From: Bryobacteraceae bacterium CoA2 C42
GTDB taxonomy: Bacteria; Acidobacteriota; Terriglobia; Bryobacterales; Bryobacteraceae
Reading direction: 5' to 3'
NCBI GenBank assembly: GCA_019931245.1
Contig: JAINDL010000116.1
Span: 1 to 64,000 of the forward strand
Length of the DNA: 64,000 nucleotides
In this document: positions 1 to 12,200 of the stretch, piece by piece
Layout of the letters: each line of letters starts with the position of its first letter
Numbering within the stretch: position 1 is the stretch's first letter
The notes under the pieces: generated by a model
The model's database searches: none
Told to the model about the DNA's origin: nothing
What the model saw: the letters and a program-made list of their open reading frames with translations, nothing else
Program-made: the position numbers and the translations under genes

Positions 1-26
1 AATGTGAACTTTGGTGAGGCAAACAG

Positions 27-56
27 TTGCCAAACGGCTGCTCCCCTTGCTACTAT
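27..56 (+). promoter_or_regulatory. Candidate promoter of the initiator tRNA
   Basis: TTGCCA at 27-32 and TACTAT at 51-56 are separated by 18 nt and resemble -35 and -10 elements of the housekeeping sigma factor. A start six to seven bases after the -10 box would fall at 62-63, which is the mature 5' end of the tRNA. The match is by eye only. Confidence 0.45.
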
Positions 57-61
57 CAAAG

Positions 62-138
<77 letters not shown>

Positions 139-195
139 ACCCCATAGCTCTCCGCACTGGGTAGTCGGCCGAAAACCTGGCCGCCGGATTGAACG

Positions 196-244
196 GCAAA
201 ATGCTTCGTTTAATCTCTGGGTTCGTTTCGCAAAATGACTCGTT
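196..244 (+). repeat. Pair of direct repeats GCAAAATG-N3-CGTT
   Basis: The 15-nt element GCAAAATG-N3-CGTT occurs at 196-210 and again at 230-244, identical at 12 of 15 positions, with starts 34 nt apart. It lies in the otherwise empty gap between the tRNA and apbE and could be an operator pair. No other gene or signal is evident in 139-289. Confidence 0.35.
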
Positions 245-343
245 CCGGTACGAAATCCTGCTGACAAACGCTGGCCCGCCTGATAGCCTGTGAATGGGCA
301 AGTCTATTCCATTGTGTCAGTTAGGCAGGGTTTCGCCATCTTT

Positions 344-1339
344 GTGAAAATTTCGAGACGCATCTGGCACGCTGTGATACCTTTAGTGGTAGCTCCAGCG
401 TTGGCGGCGGCGGCGGATCTACTCCGCTACGAATCCAGCGTGGATGCGATGGGCTCAACGTTCTCTGTTGCTGCTTACGGGCCGGACCGCGATTCGCTCG
501 CCGCCGCCGTCGAGCAAGCGCTCGAGGAAGCCAAGCGCCTCGATCACATGCTCTCCAACTATCGCCACGATAGCGAGTGGAGCCAAGTGAACCGATTCGC
601 CGGCCAGCGCGAGTTCACCGTCAGCCAGGAGTTGTTTGACCTGCTCGCCGCCTGTTACGCCTATAGTCAACACAGCCAAGGAACCTTCGACATCACGGTC
701 GGTCCGCTCATGAAAGTCTGGGGCTTCTATAAAGGTAGCGGCCGGATGCCGCACCGGGCCGAAATCCGCACCGCCCTGGGGCGTATTGGATATGAGAATC
801 TGCTCTTGAACCCGACGCAGCGCACAATCCGCTTTGCCAAAAATGGCTTGGAGATCGATCCCGGGGGGATCGGCAAGGGCTATGCGGTCGATCGCATGGC
901 GGAGATCCTGCGCCGCGCCGGGGTACGGTCGGCTCTGATCAACGCGGGTGGGTCCTCGATGCTCGCCATCGGGACGCCGCCGGGCAAGCCGGGTTGGGAA
1001 GTCAAGATCCGGGACCCGCGCGACAGTCGGCAGACTGTGCAGGACCTCGCATTGAAAGACGAGTCGATGGCCACCTCCGGCAGCTATGAAAAGTTCTTTA
1101 CGGTGCGACGCAAGACCTACTCGCACATTATGGATCCGCGGACGGGTTACCCGGCCGAGGGTATGTTCTCCGTTTCCGTAATCGCCCCTCGCGGCATTGA
1201 CAGCGAGGCCTGGACGAAACCGGTTTATATCAATGGCCGCTCCTGGGCGGCCCGAAACATTCCAAAGGGGTTCCGCGCCTATCTCTGTGAAGGGCGCTCG
1301 GAGTACCCCGGGGAGGCTAAATGCGCGTGGCTCCAATGA
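344..1339 (+). CDS. apbE: FAD:protein FMN transferase (ApbE family)
   Basis: ApbE enzymes attach FMN covalently to threonine residues of periplasmic electron-transfer proteins such as Nqr/Rnf subunits. The chain has a positively charged N-terminus and a hydrophobic segment ending in an alanine-rich stretch, so it is probably exported. The family motif DPGGIGKGYAVD lies in the middle and HIMDPRTGYP near the C-terminus (metal and flavin site). The GTG at 344 gives the most typical signal peptide; an upstream in-frame GTG at 290 would add 18 residues. About 331 residues is normal for the family. The stop codon overlaps the start region of hemE, so the two are probably co-transcribed. No Rnf or Nqr partner is visible in the window. 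Confidence 0.9.
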   Translation: MKISRRIWHAVIPLVVAPALAAAADLLRYESSVDAMGSTFSVAAYGPDRDSLAAAVEQALEEAKRLDHMLSNYRHDSEWSQVNRFAGQREFTVSQELFDLLAACYAYSQHSQGTFDITVGPLMKVWGFYKGSGRMPHRAEIRTALGRIGYENLLLNPTQRTIRFAKNGLEIDPGGIGKGYAVDRMAEILRRAGVRSALINAGGSSMLAIGTPPGKPGWEVKIRDPRDSRQTVQDLALKDESMATSGSYEKFFTVRRKTYSHIMDPRTGYPAEGMFSVSVIAPRGIDSEAWTKPVYINGRSWAARNIPKGFRAYLCEGRSEYPGEAKCAWLQ

Positions 1340-2358
1340 GCAGCCGTTTCCTCGATGCATGCCGCCGCCGGCCCACGGACGTCCGTCCGGTATGGTTCAT
1401 GCGGCAGGCTGGTCGTTACATGAAGCAGTACCGGGATATCCGCGCCCGGCATACGATTCTTGAGATGTGCAAGCGGCCCGATCTGGCGGCCGCCGTCACG
1501 CTCCAGCCCATCGAGGTGCTCGATGTCGATGCCGCCATCATCTTCGCGGACCTGCTGCTGCCCGTCGAACCGATGGGGCTGAAGCTTGACTATCGCACCG
1601 GCGAGGGCCCGCACATCGACAATCCGGTGCGCGACTCGGCCGATGTCGATTCGCTGTCGATCTCGAACGTCGACGACCTCGGCTACGTCGGCGAGTCGAT
1701 CCAGATGGTCCACAAGGCGCTCGCCAACAAGATTCCGATCATCGGCTTTGTCGGCGCGCCGTTTACCCTCGCCAGCTACATGATTGAGGGCGGCCCGTCG
1801 AAGAGTTTCCTCCACACCAAACGTCTGATGTACTCGGACGAGACGCTTTGGCGCCGGCTGATGGGCAAGATCGTCGACGTGCTCGGGCCCTTCGCCATCA
1901 TGCAGGTGGCCAACGGCGCCCGCGCCATTCAGGTGTTCGACTCCTGGGTCGGCGCGCTCTCGCCCGACGACTATGTCCGCTACGTCGCCCCCTACTCCCG
2001 CGCGCTCATCGAACGCATCCGGTCGACCAGCGTCCCGGTGATCCACTTCGGCACCGGTGCGAGCGGCTTCTTCAAGGAGCTTCACGCCGCGGGCGGCGAT
2101 GTGATGGGCGTCGATTGGCGCGTCAATATCGACCAGGCCTGGATGGACATCTCCTACCGCAGCGCCGTGCAGGGCAACCTCGACCCCGCCGCCCTGTTCG
2201 CCCCGCTGCCGGAGTTGAAAGCCAAGGTCCACGAACTGCTCAAACGTACCGGCACCCGCCCCGGCCACATCTTCAACCTCGGCCACGGCATCCTGCCCGA
2301 AACCCCGGTCGAAAACGTCAAAGCGGTGGTGCAGATTGTCCGCGACTTCCGGCCCTGA
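1321..2358 (+). CDS. hemE: Uroporphyrinogen decarboxylase
   Basis: This cytoplasmic enzyme decarboxylates the four acetate side chains of uroporphyrinogen III to give coproporphyrinogen III in heme synthesis. The signature RPVWFMRQAGRYM lies at residues 22-34, followed by the conserved GFVGAPFTLASYMIEGG segment and the C-terminal NLGHGI motif. The 345-residue length is typical. The ATG at 1321 follows GGGAGG (1311-1316) at a short spacing; a second ATG at 1336 forms an ATGA overlap with the apbE stop and could be the true start. The 3' end overlaps the next gene, so heme genes are translated in a chain. Confidence 0.95.
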   Translation: MRVAPMSSRFLDACRRRPTDVRPVWFMRQAGRYMKQYRDIRARHTILEMCKRPDLAAAVTLQPIEVLDVDAAIIFADLLLPVEPMGLKLDYRTGEGPHIDNPVRDSADVDSLSISNVDDLGYVGESIQMVHKALANKIPIIGFVGAPFTLASYMIEGGPSKSFLHTKRLMYSDETLWRRLMGKIVDVLGPFAIMQVANGARAIQVFDSWVGALSPDDYVRYVAPYSRALIERIRSTSVPVIHFGTGASGFFKELHAAGGDVMGVDWRVNIDQAWMDISYRSAVQGNLDPAALFAPLPELKAKVHELLKRTGTRPGHIFNLGHGILPETPVENVKAVVQIVRDFRP

Positions 2359-3706
2359 CCGGACCGCGATCCTCGGCGGCGGCATCTCCGGACTCGCCGC
2401 CGCCTGGGAACTCGCCAAGGCCGGCCAGCCGGCCGTGCTCATTGAACAGGACGCCGCGCTGGGCGGGGTCATCCGCACCAACGTTTTCCACGACTGCGTC
2501 ATCGAGGCCGGGCCCGACAGTTTTCTGGCCGCCAAGCCGGCCGCCCTCGAGCTGATCCGGGAGATGGGTCTCGAAGACCAGGTGATCGGCTCGAACGACC
2601 ATCTGCGCGTCACCTACATCCTCCGCCACGGCCGGCTCATCCCCATGCCCGACGGGCTGATGATGATGATCCCGACGCGCCTGCTGCCGGTAGCCCTCAG
2701 CCCGCTGCTCGGCTGGGGCACCAAGATCCGCATGGGTCTTGAGTACTTCGCCGCCAGCCGCGCCGACGCGCCCGAGCGCTCGGTGGCGCAGTTGGTGCGC
2801 GAACACTACGGGCAGGAGGCGGTAGACTATCTCGCCGAGCCGCTCCTGTCGGGCGTCTACGGCGGCGACCCGGAGACGCTGAGCGCCAACGCCGTGCTCG
2901 GGCAGTTCGTCGAACTCGAAAAAAAGTATGGCTCGCTGACCAAGGGCACGCTGGCGCTCCGGGCGCAGCGAAAAGGGGGCCCGGGCGGGTCGCTGTTCAA
3001 AACGCTCAAGGGCGGCCTGGGGCAGCTCATCGACGCGCTGACGCAGCGGCTCGAAGGCCGGATAGAACGCGTGACCGCCGCCGCGGTGGCGCTCGACCGC
3101 ACGGCGGCCGGCTGGCGCATCGGCCTCGCCGGCGGGGCGACGGTCGAGGCCGCGCGGGTGATCCTGGCCGTGCCCGCGGGCCCGGCGGCGCGGATCGTCG
3201 CCGGCCTCGACGCCGAGCTGGCGGCTCAACTGGCCGCCATTCCCTACAACAGCTCGATGACCATCGCCCTCGGTTACGACCGGGAGAGCCTCGGACACCC
3301 GTTGAACGGCTTCGGGTTTCTCGTGCCGAAGGTGGAGCGCCGGAAGCTGGTGGCCTGCACCTGGGTCGGCACGAAGTTCAACCACCGGGTGCCGTCCGAT
3401 AAGGCCGTGCTGCGCTGCTTTCTCGGCGGGGCGCATATTGACGCGCCGGACGAGGAGCTGCTCGCGGCCATCCGCGACGAACTGCGGGACCTAATGGGGG
3501 TGACGGCCGCGCCGGCGTTCCATACGGTCCAGCGCTGGCGCCGTGCCATGGCGCAGTATACGCTCGGCCATGGCGAGCGGGTGCGGCAGATCCGGACCCT
3601 GGCCGGCCGCCATTCGGGCCTGGCCCTGGCGGGCAACTTTCTTGAGGGCATCGGCATTCCGGACTGCATCCGCAGCGGGCAGGCGGCCGTGCAACAGCTG
3701 CGGTAA
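2336..3706 (+). CDS. hemY: Protoporphyrinogen oxidase (HemY type)
   Basis: HemY is an FAD-dependent oxidase acting on protoporphyrinogen or coproporphyrinogen late in heme synthesis. The FAD-binding motif GGGISGLAAAWELA begins at residue 14, an IEAGPDSF motif follows, and the C-terminus carries the LAGNFLEGIGIPDCIRSG segment found in this family. The length of 456 residues fits. The start is a TTG inside the 3' end of hemE, giving a 23-bp overlap; no better start is seen. Unlike the Bacillus hemEHY order, no hemH lies between hemE and hemY here, so ferrochelatase or the coproheme branch must be encoded elsewhere. Confidence 0.9.
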   Translation: MSATSGPDRTAILGGGISGLAAAWELAKAGQPAVLIEQDAALGGVIRTNVFHDCVIEAGPDSFLAAKPAALELIREMGLEDQVIGSNDHLRVTYILRHGRLIPMPDGLMMMIPTRLLPVALSPLLGWGTKIRMGLEYFAASRADAPERSVAQLVREHYGQEAVDYLAEPLLSGVYGGDPETLSANAVLGQFVELEKKYGSLTKGTLALRAQRKGGPGGSLFKTLKGGLGQLIDALTQRLEGRIERVTAAAVALDRTAAGWRIGLAGGATVEAARVILAVPAGPAARIVAGLDAELAAQLAAIPYNSSMTIALGYDRESLGHPLNGFGFLVPKVERRKLVACTWVGTKFNHRVPSDKAVLRCFLGGAHIDAPDEELLAAIRDELRDLMGVTAAPAFHTVQRWRRAMAQYTLGHGERVRQIRTLAGRHSGLALAGNFLEGIGIPDCIRSGQAAVQQLR

Positions 3707-3730
3707 ATCCCCCCCCTTCCGGCCCCTTGC

Positions 3731-3739
3731 TGCTACAAT
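3731..3739 (+). promoter_or_regulatory. Extended -10 element before purQ
   Basis: TGCTACAAT is a TG-n-TACAAT extended -10 box whose hexamer (3734-3739) begins 15 nt before the purQ ATG. Transcription would start just a few bases before the start codon. No convincing -35 is seen. Confidence 0.4.
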
Positions 3740-3748
3740 TAAGGTTCA

Positions 3749-4420
3749 ATGAAAGCGGGCGTGGTAGTCTTTCCGGGTAGCAATTGCGATCACGATGCAT
3801 ACTACGCCGTGACGCAGAATGTCGGTGCGCAGGCGGCCTTTCTCTGGCACCAACAGGCGGCAATTCCAGGCGATATTGATGTCGTCATTCTTCCCGGCGG
3901 CTTCAGCTACGGGGACTATCTCCGCTGCGGCGCCATCGCGAAGTTCTCGCCGATCATCGGCGCCGTCAAGCAGTTCGCCGCCGCCGGCGGCATCGTCATG
4001 GGCTTCTGCAACGGCTTTCAGATTCTCACCGAATCGGGCCTGCTGCCGGGGGCGCTGATTCGCAACACGGGTCTGAAGTTCCGCTGCCACCCCGTTGACC
4101 TCCGCGTCGAAACGACGCAAACGCCGTTTACGAGCCTCGCCGAAAAGGGCCAGATTCTCAACATTCCGATCGCGCACGGCGAGGGGTGCTACACCGCCGA
4201 ACCGCATGTCCTCGATCAACTCGAAGCCGAAGACCGCATCGTCTTTCGCTACGTGCGGAACCCGAATGGTTCCGCGCGCGACATCGCCGGCATCTGCAAC
4301 GCCGGCCGCAATGTCCTCGGCATGATGCCGCATCCGGAACGGGCCGCCGATCCTTTGATGGGGTCGACGGACGGTCTTGTGCTGTTCCGGTCTCTCCTGT
4401 CCGTCCTCGCCGCCAAATAA
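3749..4420 (+). CDS. purQ: Phosphoribosylformylglycinamidine synthase, glutaminase subunit PurQ
   Basis: PurQ hydrolyses glutamine and passes ammonia to PurL in the fourth step of purine synthesis. It is a class I glutamine amidotransferase: the nucleophile Cys87 sits in GFCNGFQ, and the His/Glu pair is in the C-terminal HPERA segment. The HGEG motif also matches PurQ. At 223 residues it is the free-standing glutaminase that works with a small PurL and a PurS subunit. It is 17 nt upstream of purL and appears to lead a purQ-purL-purF operon, with an extended -10 box close to its start. Confidence 0.95.
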   Translation: MKAGVVVFPGSNCDHDAYYAVTQNVGAQAAFLWHQQAAIPGDIDVVILPGGFSYGDYLRCGAIAKFSPIIGAVKQFAAAGGIVMGFCNGFQILTESGLLPGALIRNTGLKFRCHPVDLRVETTQTPFTSLAEKGQILNIPIAHGEGCYTAEPHVLDQLEAEDRIVFRYVRNPNGSARDIAGICNAGRNVLGMMPHPERAADPLMGSTDGLVLFRSLLSVLAAK

Positions 4421-4437
4421 CCGCCGCTGAATAATCA

Positions 4438-6631
<2,194 letters not shown>

Positions 6632-6639
<8 letters not shown>

Positions 6640-8077
6640 GACGCCGTTCGATCCCGAGACACCGTTCGATGACAAGCTCCACGAAGAGTGCGGTGTCTTT
6701 GCGGTCTATGGTCATGAGGAGGCGGCCAAGCTGGCCTACCTCGGCCTGTACGCCCTGCAGCACCGGGGTCAGGAATCGGCCGGAATTGCTTCAAGCGACG
6801 GCCGCCATCTGATTTGCCACAAGGCCATGGGCTACGTGGCGGACGTGTTCCCGCCGGCGCAGCTGGCCGCGCTGCCCGGTCACATGGCGATTGGCCACAC
6901 CCGCTACTCGACGACGGGCGACTCGAAGATGCTGAACGCGCAGCCCTTCAGCGTGGCCTGCAACAAGGGGCTGATCGCGGTGGCTCACAACGGCAACATC
7001 ACCAACGCGGCGGAGCTGCGGCGGGAGTTGGAGGCCGAAGGGTCCATTTTTCAGGCCTCGAGCGATACGGAGGTGATTCTCCATCTGGTGGCCAAGTCGC
7101 GGGAACGCACGCTGGCCGGGGCGCTGCGCGAAGCGCTGCTGCAGTTGGAGGGCGCCTATTCGCTCGTCTTTCTGGCGCAGGACCGGATTATCGTCGCCCG
7201 CGACCCGCACGGCTTCCGCCCGCTGGCCATGGGCAAGATGGAGATCTCCAAGCACAAGATCGGCTACGTGTTTGCCTCGGAAACCTGTGCGTTTGATCTG
7301 GTCAACGCCGTCTACCAGGCCGATGTGGAGCCGGGCGAGATGGTGATTGTCGGGCCGGAGGGCGTCACGCGCGAACAGTGGGCGCCGCGTCGGAACAGGG
7401 CGCATTGCGTGTTTGAGCACGTCTACTTCGCGCGTCCCGATTCGCTCGTCTTCGGCCGTCCGGTGCAGAAGTCGCGGGAACGCATGGGCAGACTGCTCGC
7501 CCTCGAGCATCCGGCCGCGGCCGATATCGTCGTGCCCGTGCCGGACTCGGGGGTGGCCGCCGCGCTCGGCTACGCCAGTGAAACCGGCATTCCCTACGGC
7601 CAGGCGCTGATCCGCAACCATTACGTCGGCCGCACATTCATTGAACCGTCGCAGGCGATCCGTGATTTTGGCGTCAAGCTGAAGCTCAATCCCGTGCGCC
7701 ACCTGCTCGAAGGCAAGCGCGTCGTGCTCGTGGATGACTCGATTGTGCGCGGCACCACTTCGCGCAAGATTGTCCGCATGGTACGGCAGGCCGGGGCGCG
7801 CGAGGTGCACCTGCGGATCTCGTGTCCGCCCACCATCAGCCCGTGTTTCTACGGCGTCGATACCCCCAACAAACAGCAGTTGATCGCGGCGAACTCCTCG
7901 AACGAGGAGATCCGGAAGTTTGTCGAAGCGGACTCGCTCGGCTACCTGTCGATCGGCAACCTGACCGAGTCGGTCGAAGACCATAACCGGGATTTCTGCT
8001 ACGCCTGCTACAGCGGAAACTATCCGACGCTGATCCACATCGACGAAATGTCTGCCGACAATCCCCCGCTCGGGTAG
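6632..8077 (+). CDS. purF: Amidophosphoribosyltransferase
   Basis: PurF converts PRPP and glutamine to phosphoribosylamine, the first committed step of purine synthesis. The ATG at 6632 overlaps the purL stop and follows GGAGAG (6618-6623) with 8-nt spacing. It predicts a 19-residue propeptide before the N-terminal nucleophile Cys20 of CGVFAVYG. The PRPP site is [13 protein letters not shown]. Cysteines in HCVFEH, in SCPPTISPC and in the CYAC pair near the C-terminus match the iron-sulfur ligands of Bacillus-type PurF, so an oxygen-sensitive 4Fe-4S form is likely. Length is 481 residues. A longer upstream reading frame lies inside purL and is not needed. Confidence 0.95.
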
Positions 8078-8082
8078 CGCGT

Positions 8083-9249
8083 ATGCCGGCCAGCGTCTCC
8101 TCCTCCGCGCAAGCTGTGGCGCCCTCCCGGATCCGGGAGATCGCCGAAATCGCCATGACGATGGAGGGGGTGCAGAAGCTCTACTTTGGCGAGTCGAACC
8201 TGCCGACGCCGGAGTTTCTCAAGGAGGCGGCGGCCGCCGCCATGGCCGCCGGCTACACCACCTACACCTCCAACGCCGGCCTGCTTTCCACGCGCGAAGC
8301 CGTGGCCGAGCACTACCACCGGCGGCACGGGGTCACCCTCGATCCCGCGCGGGAGATCGTCATTACGAGCTCCGGGGTCCAGGCGCTGAACCTCTCCATC
8401 GGCTGCCTGCTCGACCCGGGCGACGAGGCGCTGATTCTGACCCCGGCGTGGCCGAACGCCTGCTCGATTGTGGCGATGAACCAGGCGCGGGCGATCGAAA
8501 TGGCGCAGCCGCTGGCCGGGGACCGCTACGCGATTGACTTTGCGGCGCTCGAGGCCGCCGTGGGGCCGCGGACGCGGTTTCTGATGTACACCTCGCCGTC
8601 GAATCCGCTCGGCTGGGTGGCGACGCGGGAAGACCAGGAGCGGCTGCTTGCCTTTACTCGCCGCCACGGGCTGTGGCTGCTGGCCGATGAGGTCTACGAG
8701 CGGTTGACGTATGGCCCGGCCAACCCGGAGCCTTCCATTCTGCGGCTGGCCACGCGGGAGGATGCCGTCCTGGTGGCGCAGTCGTTTTCGAAGTCCTACT
8801 GCATGACGGGATGGCGCCTGGGCTGGCTGGTGGGGCGGGCGGATCTGATCGCCAAGGCGACGCAGCGGAATGAGTTCATCGTCTCCTGCGCGCCGGCCTT
8901 TGTGCAGAAGACGGGCGAGGCGGCGCTGAGCGAAGGCGAGCCGTTTATCTCCGAACTGCTGGCCATGCTGCGGGCCAACCGGGACTACTGCGTGGGCGAA
9001 CTGCGGTCGATGCCGGGGGTCACGGTGCCGGAGCCGGACGGCGCCTTCTATCTGTTCCCGCGGATTGCGGGGTTGACGGACTCGTTCGGCTTTGCCAAGC
9101 GGCTGCTGCTTGAAACCAAAGTGGGTCTGGCGCCGGGGGTGGCGTTTGGCGCCGGGGGCGAGGGGTCGGTGCGGATCTGTTACGCGGTGGAGCGTCCGAT
9201 TCTTGAAGCGGCACTGGGGGCGCTGCGCGGATTTCTGGGGGCTGGGTAG
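8083..9249 (+). CDS. Class I/II pyridoxal-phosphate aminotransferase
   Basis: This is a fold-type I aminotransferase of the aspartate/aromatic aminotransferase group. The PLP lysine is Lys237 in SFSKSYCMTGWRLG, and the YTSPSNPLG motif and a C-terminal arginine in the VRICYA segment are present. The protein is 388 residues, normal for the family. It begins 5 nt after the purF stop and is likely expressed with the purine genes, although the substrate cannot be told from the sequence. A second, more divergent member is encoded at 40339-41499. Confidence 0.85.
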   Translation: MPASVSSSAQAVAPSRIREIAEIAMTMEGVQKLYFGESNLPTPEFLKEAAAAAMAAGYTTYTSNAGLLSTREAVAEHYHRRHGVTLDPAREIVITSSGVQALNLSIGCLLDPGDEALILTPAWPNACSIVAMNQARAIEMAQPLAGDRYAIDFAALEAAVGPRTRFLMYTSPSNPLGWVATREDQERLLAFTRRHGLWLLADEVYERLTYGPANPEPSILRLATREDAVLVAQSFSKSYCMTGWRLGWLVGRADLIAKATQRNEFIVSCAPAFVQKTGEAALSEGEPFISELLAMLRANRDYCVGELRSMPGVTVPEPDGAFYLFPRIAGLTDSFGFAKRLLLETKVGLAPGVAFGAGGEGSVRICYAVERPILEAALGALRGFLGAG

Positions 9250-9253
9250 GACG

Positions 9254-12200
9254 ATGGCGGCTCGGACGATTGCGGAAAAGATGGCGGTATTCTTCGACCG
9301 GGAGACACGGAACCGGGGATGGGAATATGTGCGCAGCAACCGGATCACGATCCGGCAGGGGAGCAAGTACGCCATCAAGGGCGTGGCGCGGGGCATGCAG
9401 GAGTACCGCTTCACCATCCGGCTCGACGGGTCGGACGTCCACATCTTTTGCGGGTGCGATGCCTACCGGAAGTTCGGACCGTGTAAGCACCTCTGGGCGG
9501 CGGCGATTGAGGCCGAGCGGCTCGGCTTCCTCTCGGAGATTCGGTGGACGAGCCTGGATCTGAATCTCGAAGAGGACCACGATCCCGATGCGTTGCCCGG
9601 CGAGGCGGCGCTGCCCAACTGGCGGTTTTATCTCCGGGAGATCGACGCCAAAGCGCCCTATGTCCAAGCCCAGCGCCCGGAGGAGCGGCCGGATGAGGAG
9701 CAGATTCTCTATCTGATTGATCCGCTCGATACCCTGCGCAACGCCCGGGCCGTTTCGCTGCAGATTCTGGCCCGCACGCCAAACCGGAAGTCGGGCGGGT
9801 GGAACCGCACCTCGCCGCTGCGGCTTTCGCACGACCAGCTGCAGGCGATGCCATCCGGCGAGGACCGCGAGATTCTGCTCAGTCTGGCCGGATCGCGCGG
9901 GGTGGTGTCGACCTATGCCACCTACACCCCGGAGGATATCCCGACCGCCTACGAACTGACGGCGGCGTTGGGCCACAAGCTGCTGCCGGTGCTTTGCGGT
10001 ACCGGGCGGTGTTTCTTGAAGAGTCCGGCCGCCGAGGACCGCTTCCTGCAGCAGCCGCTCGGATGGGATCCGGAGCCGTTCTCCTTCCGGCTGTTGTGGC
10101 AGCAGGGCGGCGATGGCGGCTGGCAGGTCTCCTCGGAGTACTGCCGGGAGGAGGAGATGCTGGCGCTCGATGCGTCGACGCAGATCATCGCCGGGGCGTT
10201 CCTGCTGCGCGGGCACACCATTGGCCCGCTGCTCGCGGCCAAGGCGCTGCCGTGGATTCAGTTCTTCCGCGTGCAGGGGCAGATAGCCATCAGCGCGGCC
10301 GACACCGATGAGTTTGTGCGGGAGGCGATGAAACGGCTGCCGGAAGCGGTGCTGCACCTGCCGCTGGCGCTGCGCTACGAACGGGTGGCGGGCGCGCCGC
10401 ATCCGAGCCTGAAGCTGCGGCAGGCGCAGCGGCGGATGGAGCAGGACCCGTTCACGGGCCGCCCCGAGTTTGTGTACGCCGATGGCGTGGTGGCGCACGC
10501 CGAAACGCAGTCGGAAGTGCTGTTTCATCAGTCGGAGCGGCAGCTGATTGAGCGCGATCTGGCGGCCGAACGGGTCGCCCTGCAGGTGTTGACCGATGCC
10601 GGATTCCGGCCGACGCAGTACGTGGGCGTCGAGGGGCAGAGCTGGGATATCGCTCCCGGCAAGCTGCTGCCGGCGCTGCGGCGGCTGTTTCAGGCGGGCT
10701 GGTACGTCGAATTGCAGGGGCTGCCGATGCGGTCGGCGACGAAGATGAACGCCGCGGTCAGCACGGGGATCGACTGGTTCGAGCTGACCGGCGAGGTGCA
10801 GTTCGATGACCTCTCCGTGCCGCTGCCGCAGCTGCTCAAGGCCATGCAGCAGGGCGATTCGATGTTCAAACTCGACGATGGCAGCATTGCGATTCTCGAC
10901 GAGGGGCAGTTGGGACGGCTGAAGTCGCTGCTGCAGCTGGCGGACATCGAAAAGGGGCAGGTGCGCTTTCAGCGCAACCAGGTGGCGCTGCTGGACGCGC
11001 TGCTCGCTTCGCAGCCCGAGATCGCGGTCGACGCGAAGCTCGAACACGCCCGCGAGGAGCTGCGCAACTTTAAGGGCATCGGCATGGCGGAGCAGCCCGC
11101 CGGCTTTACCGGGGAGCTGCGCGGCTATCAACGGGAGGGGCTCGGCTGGCTCCAGTTTCTGAACCGTTTCCAGTTCGGCGGCTGCCTGGCGGACGATATG
11201 GGCGTCGGCAAGACCGCGCAGGTGCTGGCGCTGCTCGAGACGCGGCGGGCGGCCCGGGCGGCCGGCGAGGCGATCGGCCCTTCGCTGGTGGTGGCGCCGC
11301 GGTCGCTGATCTTCAACTGGCAGCGGGAGGCCGCGCGGTTCACGCCGCAGATGCGGACGCTGGACTTCACGGGCCTGGGGCGGTCGCTCGAACAGATCGG
11401 CGAGGTCGATGTCATCCTGACGACCTACGGTACGCTCCGGCGGGACATCGTCACGCTGCAGAGCCAGCCGTTCGATTACGTGATTCTCGACGAGGCGCAG
11501 GCGATCAAAAACTTCGGGTCGGCCTCGGCCAAGGCGGCGCGGCTGTTGAAGGCCAGTCACCGGTTGACCATGACGGGCACGCCGGTGGAGAACCATCTGG
11601 GCGAGCTGTGGAGCCTGTTTGAGTTTCTGAACCCGGGCATGCTGGGCAAGGCGTCGGTGCTGCGGCTTTCGGGCGCCGGGTCGCGCACCGTGGCGCCGGA
11701 GACGCGGGAGCTGCTGGCGGCCGGGCTGCGGCCGTTTCTGCTGCGGCGGACCAAGGAGCAGGTGGCCCGCGAACTGCCGGCGAAGGTGGAGCAGACGCTG
11801 TTCTGCGAACTCGAACCGGACGAGCGGAAGCTCTACAACGAACTGCGGGACCACTACCGGTCCTCGCTGCTCGGGGGCAACTCGCGCACCTGGAACAAGC
11901 GGAAGCTGCAGGTGCTCGAGGCGCTGCTGCGGCTACGGCAGGCGTCCTGCCATCCGGGCCTCGTCGATAAGAAGCGCGCGACCGGGTCGAGCACGAAGCT
12001 CGATACGCTGCTGAGTCAGCTCGAAGAGGTCCTGCAGGAGGGGCATAAGGCGCTCATCTTTTCGCAGTTCACCTCGCTGCTGGCCCTCGTCCGGGCGCAG
12101 CTGGACGCGCAGGGCGTAACCTACGAGTACCTCGACGGCAAGACGCGGGACCGCCAGGCGCCCGTCGAACGATTCCAGACCGACCCCGCTTGCAAGCTTT

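Noticed and set aside
3707-3748. Purine riboswitch upstream of purQ
   Set aside because: The gap is only 42 nt and holds a promoter-like box, too short for the aptamer.
9020-11854. Long minus-strand open frame opposite the SNF2 gene
   Set aside because: Leu/Arg/Gln-rich antisense translation without any motif.
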